Of a stretch of DNA of 42,754 nt, positions 19,368 to 26,096 are shown in pieces (positions within the stretch are counted from its first letter, which is position 1; the number at the start of each line of letters is the position of its first letter). The stretch comes from Eubacterium sp. UBA4343 (GTDB taxonomy: Bacteria > Bacillota > Clostridia > Lachnospirales > Lachnospiraceae): contig DGTF01000031.1 in the NCBI GenBank assembly GCA_002394235.1, positions 1-42,754 of the forward strand. Direction: 5' to 3'. Under the pieces are notes generated by a model, which was not told the origin of the DNA, did not search any database, and saw only the letters and a list, made by a program, of their open reading frames with translations. The translations under genes and the position numbers were made by a program.

Positions 19368-19397
19368 ATTATAGTCTTCTGCACCAATCCACGTCAA
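19368..19397 (-). promoter_or_regulatory. Promoter of the lipoprotein gene
   Basis: On the minus strand TTGACG (19397-19392) and a perfect TATAAT (19373-19368) are separated by 18 bp, about 130 bp before the lipoprotein ATG. This is among the best sigma-A matches in the window. Confidence 0.7.
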
Positions 19398-19520
19398 TCC
19401 AAGGTTATAAACTTCTGAAGTGTGTAAGAATTCCGGCTGATCCATGAGGATAAAAATGTCCTGAAAAATATCGTCTCGGGCAGCATCGCGTAATCATGAT
19501 TACTCTGATATGGCTTAAGT

Positions 19521-19616
19521 CTTCTGAAAAAAGGAATGATCTTCTGGAAAAAAAAGGCCTTCTGAAAAAAGAAAAGGTCTTCTGAAAAAAGGAAAGGTCT
19601 TCTGAAAAACGAAGAG
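19521..19616. repeat. Five imperfect tandem repeats (CTTCTGAAAAAAGGAAAGGT)
   Basis: Units of 18-20 bp start with CTTCTG at 19521, 19541, 19559, 19579 and 19599, each followed by an A-rich stretch. They lie in the 590-bp gap between the lipoprotein promoter and lexA. No gene is supported there. The only reading of it is a low-complexity Phe/Lys-rich frame on the minus strand with no start site. Confidence 0.75.
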
Positions 19617-19763
19617 AGAAGAAAAGAAAAAGATACAGAGAATATGATCGGAGGATTCAGCCGGTCCCTCCGCCGGCCTTCAGTAACAAAAGCCTTCATT
19701 TGCCAAAATAAAATATATACTCCAAAAACTCTCCTGGATAGCAGCATCCGCTGTCCTCAGTAG

Positions 19764-19794
19764 ACCACCACGTACCCTTCAGGTGCGTGGTGGT
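19764..19794. terminator. Strong hairpin downstream of lexA
   Basis: ACCACCACGTACC pairs with GGTGCGTGGTGGT over 13 positions (one T-G wobble) around a five-base loop, about 40 bp after the lexA stop. No T-tract follows on the minus strand. It may be a terminator, but it also resembles a terminal hairpin of IS200/IS605-type elements. Confidence 0.5.
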
Positions 19795-19832
19795 TCACAA
19801 AATTGTCCTGGAAAATATTGTCTCTAAACAAG

Positions 19833-20528
19833 TCACAGAAAAAAGCGCATGACACCGATCACCTGACCGAGAATCGAAAACGAATGATCCCCCGTCACGA
19901 TGATAGGATCCATATGGTCATTCTCCGGCTGGAGACGAACGTATCCGTTCTCCCGGTAGAAAGTCTTCACCGTGGCAGAATCATCAATCAGAGCCACCAC
20001 CATCTGTCCGTTTCGGGCGGCATTTGTCTGACGTACCAGCACAAGGTCGCCGTCGAGGATTCCGGCGTTAATCATGCTTTCCCCGTGTACGCGCAGCATA
20101 AAGGTCTGCCCGTTCGGCAGCTTATTCACCGGGATGGGAAAATAAGATTCCACCTGTTCCACGGCCAGAAGCGGCTGACCCGCAGCAACATTTCCGATCA
20201 CCGGAACATTCTGATACTCTATGGCTTGCCCCGTTTCTGCAGCCGGATCGAGCTGTCTCATGCGTTCTTCACGGAAATCATCGTCAAGAATCTCAATTGC
20301 TCTTGGCTTTGTCGCGTCCTTGCGTATGTAACCGTTCTTTTCCAGTGTCTCCAGATGTGCGTGAACGGAGGATGTGGATTTAAGATGAACCGCTTCACAA
20401 ATTTCGCGCACGGACGGCGGAAAACCACGGTCGAGGATCTCCTGTTTCAGATAATCAAGAATCTCCTGCTGCTTTTTGCTGATTGGTTTCCTTCCTGATG
20501 CTATATGAGCATTAGAAGATGTATTCAT
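19833..20528 (-). CDS. lexA: LexA SOS repressor
   Basis: About 231 aa. The N-terminal winged helix-turn-helix (about 14-78; PPSVREICEAVHLKSTSSVHAHL) binds SOS boxes. The C-terminal S24 peptidase-type domain has the self-cleavage site A116-G117 in VAAGQP, catalytic S151 in HGESM and K188 in ATVKTF. All residues for RecA-stimulated self-cleavage are intact. The ATG at 20528 follows GGGGGAT by about 7 nt; a TTG two codons upstream is less likely. It is divergent from a yneA-like gene, with LexA boxes in the shared region, so it is autoregulated. Confidence 0.97.
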   Translation of the reverse strand: MNTSSNAHIASGRKPISKKQQEILDYLKQEILDRGFPPSVREICEAVHLKSTSSVHAHLETLEKNGYIRKDATKPRAIEILDDDFREERMRQLDPAAETGQAIEYQNVPVIGNVAAGQPLLAVEQVESYFPIPVNKLPNGQTFMLRVHGESMINAGILDGDLVLVRQTNAARNGQMVVALIDDSATVKTFYRENGYVRLQPENDHMDPIIVTGDHSFSILGQVIGVMRFFL

Positions 20529-20626
20529 AAACAATCCCCCAGACTATAGAAAAAATCTCCCATGGCACCTGCAGACACGGAAGTTTGCTGAATTCAAATG
20601 AATATTCAGAAAAAAAGCTTTACATA

Positions 20627-20655
20627 AATATACCATACGCAATTTAAAAAAGCAA
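20627..20655 (-). promoter_or_regulatory. lexA promoter
   Basis: On the minus strand TTGCTT (20655-20650), a 17-bp spacer ending TATGG, and TATATT (20632-20627). Two LexA boxes lie 10 bp upstream of the -35. Confidence 0.55.
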
Positions 20656-20665
20656 ACATATTTTT

Positions 20666-20700
20666 CGAACATGCATTCGTTTTTATCGAACAAACATTCG
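20666..20700. promoter_or_regulatory. Two LexA (SOS) boxes
   Basis: CGAACATGCATTCG at 20666-20679 and CGAACAAACATTCG at 20687-20700 match the Firmicute SOS box CGAACNNNNGTTCG apart from one base in the right half. Their centres are 21 bp apart, between the lexA and yneA-like promoters. Confidence 0.8.
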
Positions 20701-20707
20701 TTTTTTA

Positions 20708-20736
20708 TTGACACGTTCACAGATGTGTAATATAAT
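20708..20736 (+). promoter_or_regulatory. Consensus promoter of the yneA-like SOS gene
   Basis: A perfect TTGACA (20708-20713) and a perfect TATAAT (20731-20736) are separated by exactly 17 bp. Such a strong promoter suits a gene held silent by LexA until DNA damage. Confidence 0.85.
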
Positions 20737-20745
20737 CGCAATATA

Positions 20746-20772
20746 AGAACAGGTGTTCGGAACTTGCGTTCG
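20746..20772. promoter_or_regulatory. Two further LexA boxes at the yneA-like transcription start
   Basis: AGAACAGGTGTTCG (20746-20759) and GGAACTTGCGTTCG (20759-20772) contain perfect GAAC-N4-GTTC cores and abut each other. They sit 10 bp downstream of the -10, over the expected start of transcription. Confidence 0.85.
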
Positions 20773-20811
20773 GGCTTAACAGTTAAGCATTTAAATTGAG
20801 GGGGCAGATTT

Positions 20812-21297
20812 ATGATTTCGAATAATTATTCCGTACATTCCAGTCGTATTTACTATGATTCAGCATATTCAGGATCGACCAGACCAGGATCGGCCAATTT
20901 TGCCAGAAGAGACGCTGCTGATCGCGCCGCAGGATATCGCCGCTCCAGTGGAAGAAGATCGCTCCGCAGAGAACAGCAGAGAAAACTTCGCCATATGAAG
21001 AGAGTCATTGTCATAATGATGATTTTCCTCGCTGCAGTCCTTCTGCTGCTCCACTTTACCGCGAACCGCACGGAAGCGGAGAAGGTGAATGTTCCCACCT
21101 ACAAGTATTACACCAGTATCGAGGTGGATCAGGGCGAAAGCCTATGGTCCATTGCCTCCGATCATATGTCGCCCGAATACAGGGATATCTACGACTACAT
21201 GAGCGAGATTGCCTCTATCAACCATCTCCACGGAGATCAGCTCGACAGAGGGCAGCGAATTATCATCCCCTACTACTCCACGGAGATCAAGGAATGA
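20812..21297 (+). CDS. YneA-like SOS cell-division inhibitor (membrane anchor plus LysM)
   Basis: 161 aa. A long basic, Arg/Ser-rich N-terminal region (about 1-62) is followed by one membrane segment (about 63-82; VIVIMMIFLAAVLLLLHF). A LysM domain follows at about 100-155 (SIEVDQGESLWSIASDH ... INHLHGDQLDRGQRIIIPY). GAGGGGGC precedes the ATG. In Bacillus, yneA is likewise divergent from lexA and encodes a short membrane-anchored LysM protein that delays septation after DNA damage. The gene order, four LexA boxes and domain layout all agree. The N-terminal basic tail is longer than that of Bacillus YneA. Confidence 0.8.
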   Translation: MISNNYSVHSSRIYYDSAYSGSTRPGSANFARRDAADRAAGYRRSSGRRSLRREQQRKLRHMKRVIVIMMIFLAAVLLLLHFTANRTEAEKVNVPTYKYYTSIEVDQGESLWSIASDHMSPEYRDIYDYMSEIASINHLHGDQLDRGQRIIIPYYSTEIKE

Positions 21298-21444
21298 TCC
21301 ATACCTTTGGAATCCTGCGAAAGAATGCAAGTAAAGGTATGCGACAGCTCATTCAGGCCCCGGAAATCGATCAGAGTACCGGAAGCACCAGAAACCTGGA
21401 GATCATCAGAGGCGTGGAGATCATCTGCGTCTAAAAGAGCGTCA

Positions 21445-21825
21445 ATCACCCGTGACTGAAGTCGCGGGCTTGCGGTGAAAGCCGTAAGCTTCGTGACGGA
21501 GGCCTTCGTTGCGTCCTAACAAGACGCAATGGATTGATCAGCCTGAGATCTGTGACGAGAAAGCAGAATCTACGTTACCGCGAGTTACGTCCGGATGTTT
21601 CCCAAGTCCGGACCTCTTGGGAACTGCCGTTAAACCTCTGCTGAAGGGTAGGCGACGTGCGGCAGCTGCAGTCAACCCGCGGATAACATTGGCGATGGAG
21701 ACCACCGTAACTGCGCATCCTTTGGATGCGTAAGTGCGAGAAGCCGTATACACGGCCCGCTTCGGCGGGACACGGTGTACGGAAAGCGTAAGCAAATTGC
21801 TCCTTACGGGGCAGAAAGGAGGCAT
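21445..21825 (+). ncRNA. Omega RNA (HEARO RNA) of IscB
   Basis: A non-coding stretch of about 380 nt directly before iscB, with many stable stems: CCCGTGAC/GTCGCGGG with TGAA loop (21449-21468); GCTTGCGG/CCGTAAGC (21468-21489); TTGCGTC/GACGCAA (21509-21529); TTCCCAAG/CTTGGGAA (21599-21623); CGCATCC/GGATGCG (21714-21730); and a long hairpin capped by CCCGC-TTCG-GCGGG (21744-21782). The loop TCCGGA at 21607-21612 can pair with TCCGGA at 21590-21595, a likely pseudoknot. The blocks AGCCTGAGA and GGCGATGGAG resemble known omega-RNA cores from memory. In this family the guide is the sequence just 5' of the element, here about 21430-21448. Confidence 0.8.
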
Positions 21826-21831
21826 CAGCCT

Positions 21832-23076
21832 ATGGCTGTAGCCGTATTATCCAGCACCGGCAAAAAGCTGATGCCGACCAGTAACTATCACGCCCGCCGG
21901 CTCTTGAAAAAGGGCCGCGCGGTTATTGTGAGATACAAACCCGTTTTTACGATACGCATGACGGACCGGGAAAGCGGGGAGACGCAGCCAATGGAATATA
22001 CATCCGATACCGGATATATCCATGTCGGGATTTCGGTAAAGTCGCAGCGCCACGAATTCTTCCATGAAGAACGCAACATGCTGTCAAATGAGACAGAGCG
22101 GCACAATAACTGCCGGAAATACCGCTGGGCAAGAAGAAACCGCAAACGGTATCGGAAGCCGCGGTTCAACAACCGTTCAAAAAAGAACAAAGAACTGGCT
22201 CCTTCCATCCGTCATAAGATGGAATGCCAGATCCGGCTGTTTGACCAGTACTGCGAGGTTCTTCCCATTACAACGGCCACCTTTGAAATGGGAAAATTTG
22301 ATACTTTTCTGATGCAGGCGGCTGCTGAGGGGAAAGCAAAACCAGAAGGCAAAGACTACCAGAAGGGCGACAGATACCTGACGAAAACCCTTCGCGCTGC
22401 GGTCTTTTCCAGAGATCATTATACCTGTCAGATCTGTGGAAAGTCCGGGATAAAGGATCACGTGATTCTGCATACCCATCATATCGGATTCTGGAAGGGC
22501 TATCGTTCCAATCGTGTAGGAAACCTGTTAACGGTTTGCGACAAATGTCATACGGCGAAGAATCATAAGCAGGATGGAAAACTGTGGGGACTGGAACCAA
22601 AAGGGACGGATCTTGCACCCGCCGCTTACATGAATATCGTACGATGGGCGATGTATCGTGCTGTCAGAGACGCGCATCCGGAAATTGAAATCCATATCCA
22701 GTATGGCGTCCAGACGGATATTACAAGACAAAACCGCAACATCGAGAAATCGCATGCGAACGACGCTTATTGCATCGGGACCATGCATCCGAAACATCGA
22801 TGCCGAGAAGCTGTGTATCAGAAACTGAGACGGCACAACCGTGTTCGGACTAAATTCTATGACGCGGAGTATATCGATCTCCGTGACGGAAAGAAAAAAA
22901 ACGGCGCGCAGTTATCCTGCGGCGTACAAAACGGAAAGAAAGCCGGAGGAGTGAAAAGAACGAGAGAATTTACCGCGGTAGAAAATGCCGAGCCAGAAGC
23001 AGCCGTATCCGAAGAGAAGAATGCGAAATACAGGCCGGAGACAAGGTGCTGTTTAACGGCAAAATCCGAATTGTGA
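21832..23076 (+). CDS. iscB: IscB RNA-guided nuclease, frameshifted before its C-terminal domain
   Basis: 414 aa as read. The start ATG at 21832 has AGGAGG 9 nt upstream. The PLMP domain spans about 1-45 (KKLMPTSNYHARRLLKKGRA). RuvC-I Asp59 is in SDTGYIHVGISV. An Arg-rich bridge helix lies at about 95-115. RuvC-II Glu152 is in TFEMGKFD. The HNH domain spans about 190-250 (CQICGK, LHTHHIGFW, NLLTVCDKCH). RuvC-III His308 and Asp311 are in SHANDAY. IscB cuts DNA guided by omega RNA and is the proposed ancestor of Cas9. After about residue 363 the frame leaves the family sequence; the missing C-terminal domain is encoded in the -1 frame to 23210. A lost base after GGC near 22,923 explains it. A sequencing error or true pseudogenisation are both possible. 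Confidence 0.88.
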   Translation: MAVAVLSSTGKKLMPTSNYHARRLLKKGRAVIVRYKPVFTIRMTDRESGETQPMEYTSDTGYIHVGISVKSQRHEFFHEERNMLSNETERHNNCRKYRWARRNRKRYRKPRFNNRSKKNKELAPSIRHKMECQIRLFDQYCEVLPITTATFEMGKFDTFLMQAAAEGKAKPEGKDYQKGDRYLTKTLRAAVFSRDHYTCQICGKSGIKDHVILHTHHIGFWKGYRSNRVGNLLTVCDKCHTAKNHKQDGKLWGLEPKGTDLAPAAYMNIVRWAMYRAVRDAHPEIEIHIQYGVQTDITRQNRNIEKSHANDAYCIGTMHPKHRCREAVYQKLRRHNRVRTKFYDAEYIDLRDGKKKNGAQLSCGVQNGKKAGGVKRTREFTAVENAEPEAAVSEEKNAKYRPETRCCLTAKSEL

Positions 23077-23210
23077 AAGGCTCACATCGCAAAGGTGAGA
23101 AATATAACATCGAGTTTAAACCAGACGGCCTGAAACCGAAATCTGCGTATCTCGAAAAAGTCACACCATTACACCGGAAGGGAGGATGGGGCGTTTCCTC
23201 ACACGAATAA
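22924..23210 (+). pseudogene. Out-of-frame 3' part of iscB (C-terminal domain)
   Basis: In the -1 frame relative to the iscB ORF, the sequence is open and family-like. It runs RTKRKESRRSEKNERIYRG, an Arg-rich stretch, then EIQAGDKVLFNGKIRIVKG and on to LEKVTPLHRKGGWGVSSHE followed by TAA at 23208-23210. IscB proteins normally continue CGRTKR at this point, so re-inserting one base after the GGC codon rejoins the halves into a protein of about 459 aa. The -1 frame is also open back to an A8 run at 22894-22901, which contains A-AAA-AAC in phase. Ribosomal slippage is therefore a less likely alternative. Confidence 0.75.
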
Positions 23211-23229
23211 ATTCGTGTGTACCCACGCC
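23190..23229 (+). repeat. Right-end hairpin of the IscB element
   Basis: CACACGAAT (23200-23208) and ATTCGTGTG (23211-23219) form a perfect 9-bp stem with a two-base loop, and GGCGT/ACGCC pair outside it. It overlaps the last codons of the restored iscB frame. Such subterminal hairpins are what TnpA recognises in IS200/IS605 elements. The first bases beyond it are TAATATTATC, the likely TAM side of the insertion. Confidence 0.7.
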
Positions 23230-23329
23230 TAATATTATCAATGGACAACAGCAACGAACTCTGGTATGGTGAAAGAAATGATACAGATGGTGTAACAATT
23301 GCTATATACATCGGGGATACAAATACGAA

Positions 23330-23677
23330 TTGAAAACAGAAGCGATAAACGAGAAAAGTTCCTTTGAAAGAATCTATGAGGTTGTGCGGCAGATTCCCGC
23401 AGGCAAAGTGGCGACATATGGTCAGATCGCGTCTCTTGCCGGCAATAAACGATGGGCCCGCGTGGTCGGTTATGCCCTACACGCGAATCCGGACCCGGAA
23501 CACATTCCCTGTTACCGTGTCGTTAACCGGAATGGGCAGGTTTCTCCCGCCTTCGCGTTCGGCGGAAGAAACCGTCAGATCGAGCTTCTTGAGGCAGACG
23601 GAGTGCCCTGTCCCGATGGGGTTGTAGATCTGGCAGAATATCAGTGGAAGAAATTTTCTCTGACCGACTTTCAATGA
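23330..23677 (+). CDS. MGMT/Ogt C-terminal-domain protein (alkyltransferase-like DNA repair)
   Basis: 115 aa with a TTG start; no in-frame ATG is available before the conserved region. It comprises only the DNA-binding/active-site domain: IYEVVRQIPAGKVATYGQIASLAG (helix-turn-helix and Arg finger region, here with RWARVVGYAL) and IPCYRVVNRNG with the acceptor Cys. The usual motif is PCHR; here Tyr replaces the His that normally helps activate the Cys. It may be an alkyltransferase-like protein that binds O6-alkylguanine lesions with weak or no transfer activity. It lies just downstream of the IscB element, next to SOS genes. Confidence 0.85.
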   Translation: MKTEAINEKSSFERIYEVVRQIPAGKVATYGQIASLAGNKRWARVVGYALHANPDPEHIPCYRVVNRNGQVSPAFAFGGRNRQIELLEADGVPCPDGVVDLAEYQWKKFSLTDFQ

Positions 23678-23742
23678 GTCCAGAACAACACCAGATCCTG
23701 TTCTCCCCTTCCAGCCTTTAATGCCCGCCCGTTAAAGGGAGA

Positions 23743-24120
23743 TTATTGCTCCTCTGATCCAGATCCATCCTCAAGTGCTTCCGGAGAGATGACCCTGCCG
23801 TCTCTCCAGATCCTCTCCAGATCATAGAACAGACGATTTTCCTCATCAAACAGATGAACAACGATATCACCATAGTCAAGCAGAATCCAGTTCGCGTTCT
23901 GATACCCCTCTGTGCTCCTCGCGTGAACACCCGTTTTGTCAAGCGCCTCATCAACCGCATCTGCCATCGCCTGAACCTGGCTGCGGTTAGATCCGCTGGC
24001 GATAATAAAATAATCCGCCAGTGTCGAGATATGAGAAATGTCGATGACCTTGATATCAATAGCCTTTTTCTCTTCCAGCGCTTTTACGGCAATATCTGCC
24101 ATTTCTCTGGGTTCTTTCAT
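23743..24120 (-). CDS. rsfS: Ribosomal silencing factor RsfS
   Basis: 125 aa, full length for the RsfS/Iojap/DUF143 family. Conserved blocks include KKAIDIKVIDIS, LADYFIIASGSNRSQVQAMADAVDE, EGYQNANWILLDYGDIVVHLFDEENRLFYDLERIW. RsfS binds ribosomal protein L14 on the large subunit and blocks subunit joining when nutrients are short. AAGGAGG precedes the ATG. It is the last gene of the yhbY-nadD-yqeK-rsfS series, a conserved Firmicute order. Confidence 0.97.
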   Translation of the reverse strand: MKEPREMADIAVKALEEKKAIDIKVIDISHISTLADYFIIASGSNRSQVQAMADAVDEALDKTGVHARSTEGYQNANWILLDYGDIVVHLFDEENRLFYDLERIWRDGRVISPEALEDGSGSEEQ

Positions 24121-24179
24121 TTTTTCCTCCTTATGAATCCGTAGCTTATACAGTTTGTGGCATGATGTATCATTCGTCG

Positions 24180-24773
24180 TTAATCGATGTGTTTCGTTAG
24201 CGTCCGGTAATAGTCATATGCTGAAAGCGTCGTCTCGTCCATTGACTTCGGATTTTCACTGAGATACTGCACCGTATCCTTCAGAATCATATACATGCAT
24301 TCATTAATATCGCAGAATGCGGCTTTTCTGATCTCCGTCAGATGAGGCGCCTTATCACGATTCGGTTCAATATAGTCCGCAATAAACGTGATTTTCTCAA
24401 GCGTTGTCATCTCCGGCTTTCCCGTCGTATGCCAGGTAATCGCATCCAGAACTTCCGGATCCTGACATCCGTAGTCCTTCCTCGCAATATACGCGCCGAG
24501 CTTTGCGTGAAGCAGCACCGGGTGCTCCATTTCAAACTTTTTCACCGAAATATTCTTCTTGGTGCAAATCTCAATTTTCTGCGCATTCGGTATGCACTTT
24601 GCACAGTCGTGCAGAAGTCCCGCCATCCGCGCCTTCTTCAAATCCACATCATAGCGCATTGCAAGCGCGCAGGCCGTATAAGTGACTCCAAGCGTGTGGC
24701 GGTAACGGCTGTCCGTCAGTTCTTTCTTCAACTTGGATTCAATTGCATTCCACTCTGTTTTATCTTTGCCCAT
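24180..24773 (-). CDS. yqeK: YqeK-type HD-domain diadenosine tetraphosphate hydrolase
   Basis: About 197 aa. HD-domain metal ligands are visible in HTLGVTYTACALA, LLHDCAK and HPVLLHAKLGA, followed by ITWHTTGKPEMTTLEKITFIADYIEPNRD. YqeK enzymes split Ap4A symmetrically to two ADP using an iron centre. The ATG at 24773 (MGKDKTEW) has AAGGA 7 nt upstream, whereas the ATG 21 nt earlier has none. It is in the same direction as nadD, with about 60 bp between them. The LCP-family gene often found between yqeK and rsfS is absent here. Confidence 0.93.
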   Translation of the reverse strand: MGKDKTEWNAIESKLKKELTDSRYRHTLGVTYTACALAMRYDVDLKKARMAGLLHDCAKCIPNAQKIEICTKKNISVKKFEMEHPVLLHAKLGAYIARKDYGCQDPEVLDAITWHTTGKPEMTTLEKITFIADYIEPNRDKAPHLTEIRKAAFCDINECMYMILKDTVQYLSENPKSMDETTLSAYDYYRTLTKHID

Positions 24774-24835
24774 TTTCTGTCCTTCTTTGAACATTTTCTA
24801 TGCGGATCATCTGCCCATCGGTTAACAGAACCGCA

Positions 24836-25501
<666 letters not shown>

Positions 25502-25621
25502 AGAAATCCCCTGTCCAAAATACCCATATGAACGGCTCCGTATCTAATGATGTCCCCAGCGCTGTCTCTTCCCCGGAATGCCCGTTCTGTGACGCTGCCC
25601 GCAGGACTTCTCACCGGCGGT

Positions 25622-25915
25622 TTACTTCGGGAATACAATCCTCCTGTCATCGCCCTGTCCCTCTTTATACAGAACGATCTTCTTGCCGATGATCTGCACG
25701 ATCTGGGATTTGGTCCGCTCTGCCAGCATCTGTGCCATCTCCTTCGGATCGTCCATGCAGTTCTGAAGGATGCCGATCTTTACTAATTCCCGCGCAGCAA
25801 GCGCAAGACGGACATTTTCCGTCAGCTCCGGCGTGATTCCGCTCTTGCCAATATGAAGAATAGTATCCTCATTCATTGCCAGCCCTTTCAGGTAAGCTCT
25901 CTGTTTACTTGTCAT
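25622..25915 (-). CDS. yhbY: YhbY-type CRM-domain RNA-binding protein
   Basis: 97 aa, a single CRM domain as in YhbY/YqeI, which associates with pre-50S ribosomes. The signature is KQRAYLKGLA near the start, HIGKSGITPELTENVRLALAARELVKIGIL, and the GKKIVLYKEG strand. GGGAGA precedes the ATG. It heads the yhbY-nadD-yqeK-rsfS group. Confidence 0.95.
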   Translation of the reverse strand: MTSKQRAYLKGLAMNEDTILHIGKSGITPELTENVRLALAARELVKIGILQNCMDDPKEMAQMLAERTKSQIVQIIGKKIVLYKEGQGDDRRIVFPK

Positions 25916-25991
25916 CTGAATCTCCCGTTATTCGTTATTCTTTGAAAAATGTCTACGGCTCTCATGTACATCTGACAGACAGCCGCTGTCC

Positions 25992-26096
25992 TTTGTTCAT
26001 TCTCTCCGGCAGCGCTCAGACCCCGCCGCCCTTCGTTCATTCTCACTCCGGCAGCGCTCAGGCCCCGCCGCCCTTCGTTCATTCTCTCTCCGGCAG
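25992..26096. repeat. 40-42-bp tandem repeat (2.5 copies) at the 3' end of the next gene
   Basis: Copies at 25992-26031, 26032-26073 and 26074-26096 (partial) share GTTCATTCTC, then TCCGGCAGCGCTCAG, then CCCCGCCGCCC. The partial copy covers the stop codon of the unknown gene at 26079-26705, so the gene end and stop have been copied downstream. Confidence 0.85.

Larger units (their letters stand above)
21440..23235 (+). mobile_element. IscB/HEARO element (IS200/IS605-type, without TnpA)
   Basis: The element consists of a structured RNA region (about 21445-21825), an iscB ORF and a right-end hairpin. At the left is the terminal-type hairpin 21449-21468. At the right, GGCGT/ACGCC and CACACGAAT/ATTCGTGTG form nested arms at about 23190-23229. 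No tnpA transposase is present, so movement would need a transposase supplied in trans. The exact borders are inferred to within about 10-15 bp. It sits between the yneA-like gene and the alkyltransferase gene, neither of which is visibly broken. Confidence 0.8.

Noticed and set aside
19394..19747. Phe-rich minus-strand ORF between lexA and the lipoprotein gene
   Set aside because: Low-complexity translation of the purine/pyrimidine tandem repeats, with no start site or family features.
21301..21340. ATACCTTT/AAAGGTAT inverted repeat after the yneA-like gene as a terminator
   Set aside because: 8-bp AT-rich arms with a 24-nt loop and no T-run; not convincing.
21775..21831. Longer start for the IscB ORF at 21775
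   Set aside because: The first 19 codons fall in the structured RNA region and have no ribosome-binding site. AGGAGG lies 9 nt before the ATG at 21832, where the conserved PLMP sequence begins.
23715..23737. Hairpin CCTTTAA/TTAAAGG between the alkyltransferase gene and rsfS as a terminator
   Set aside because: The stem is short and AT-rich with no T-tract on either strand; too weak to list.
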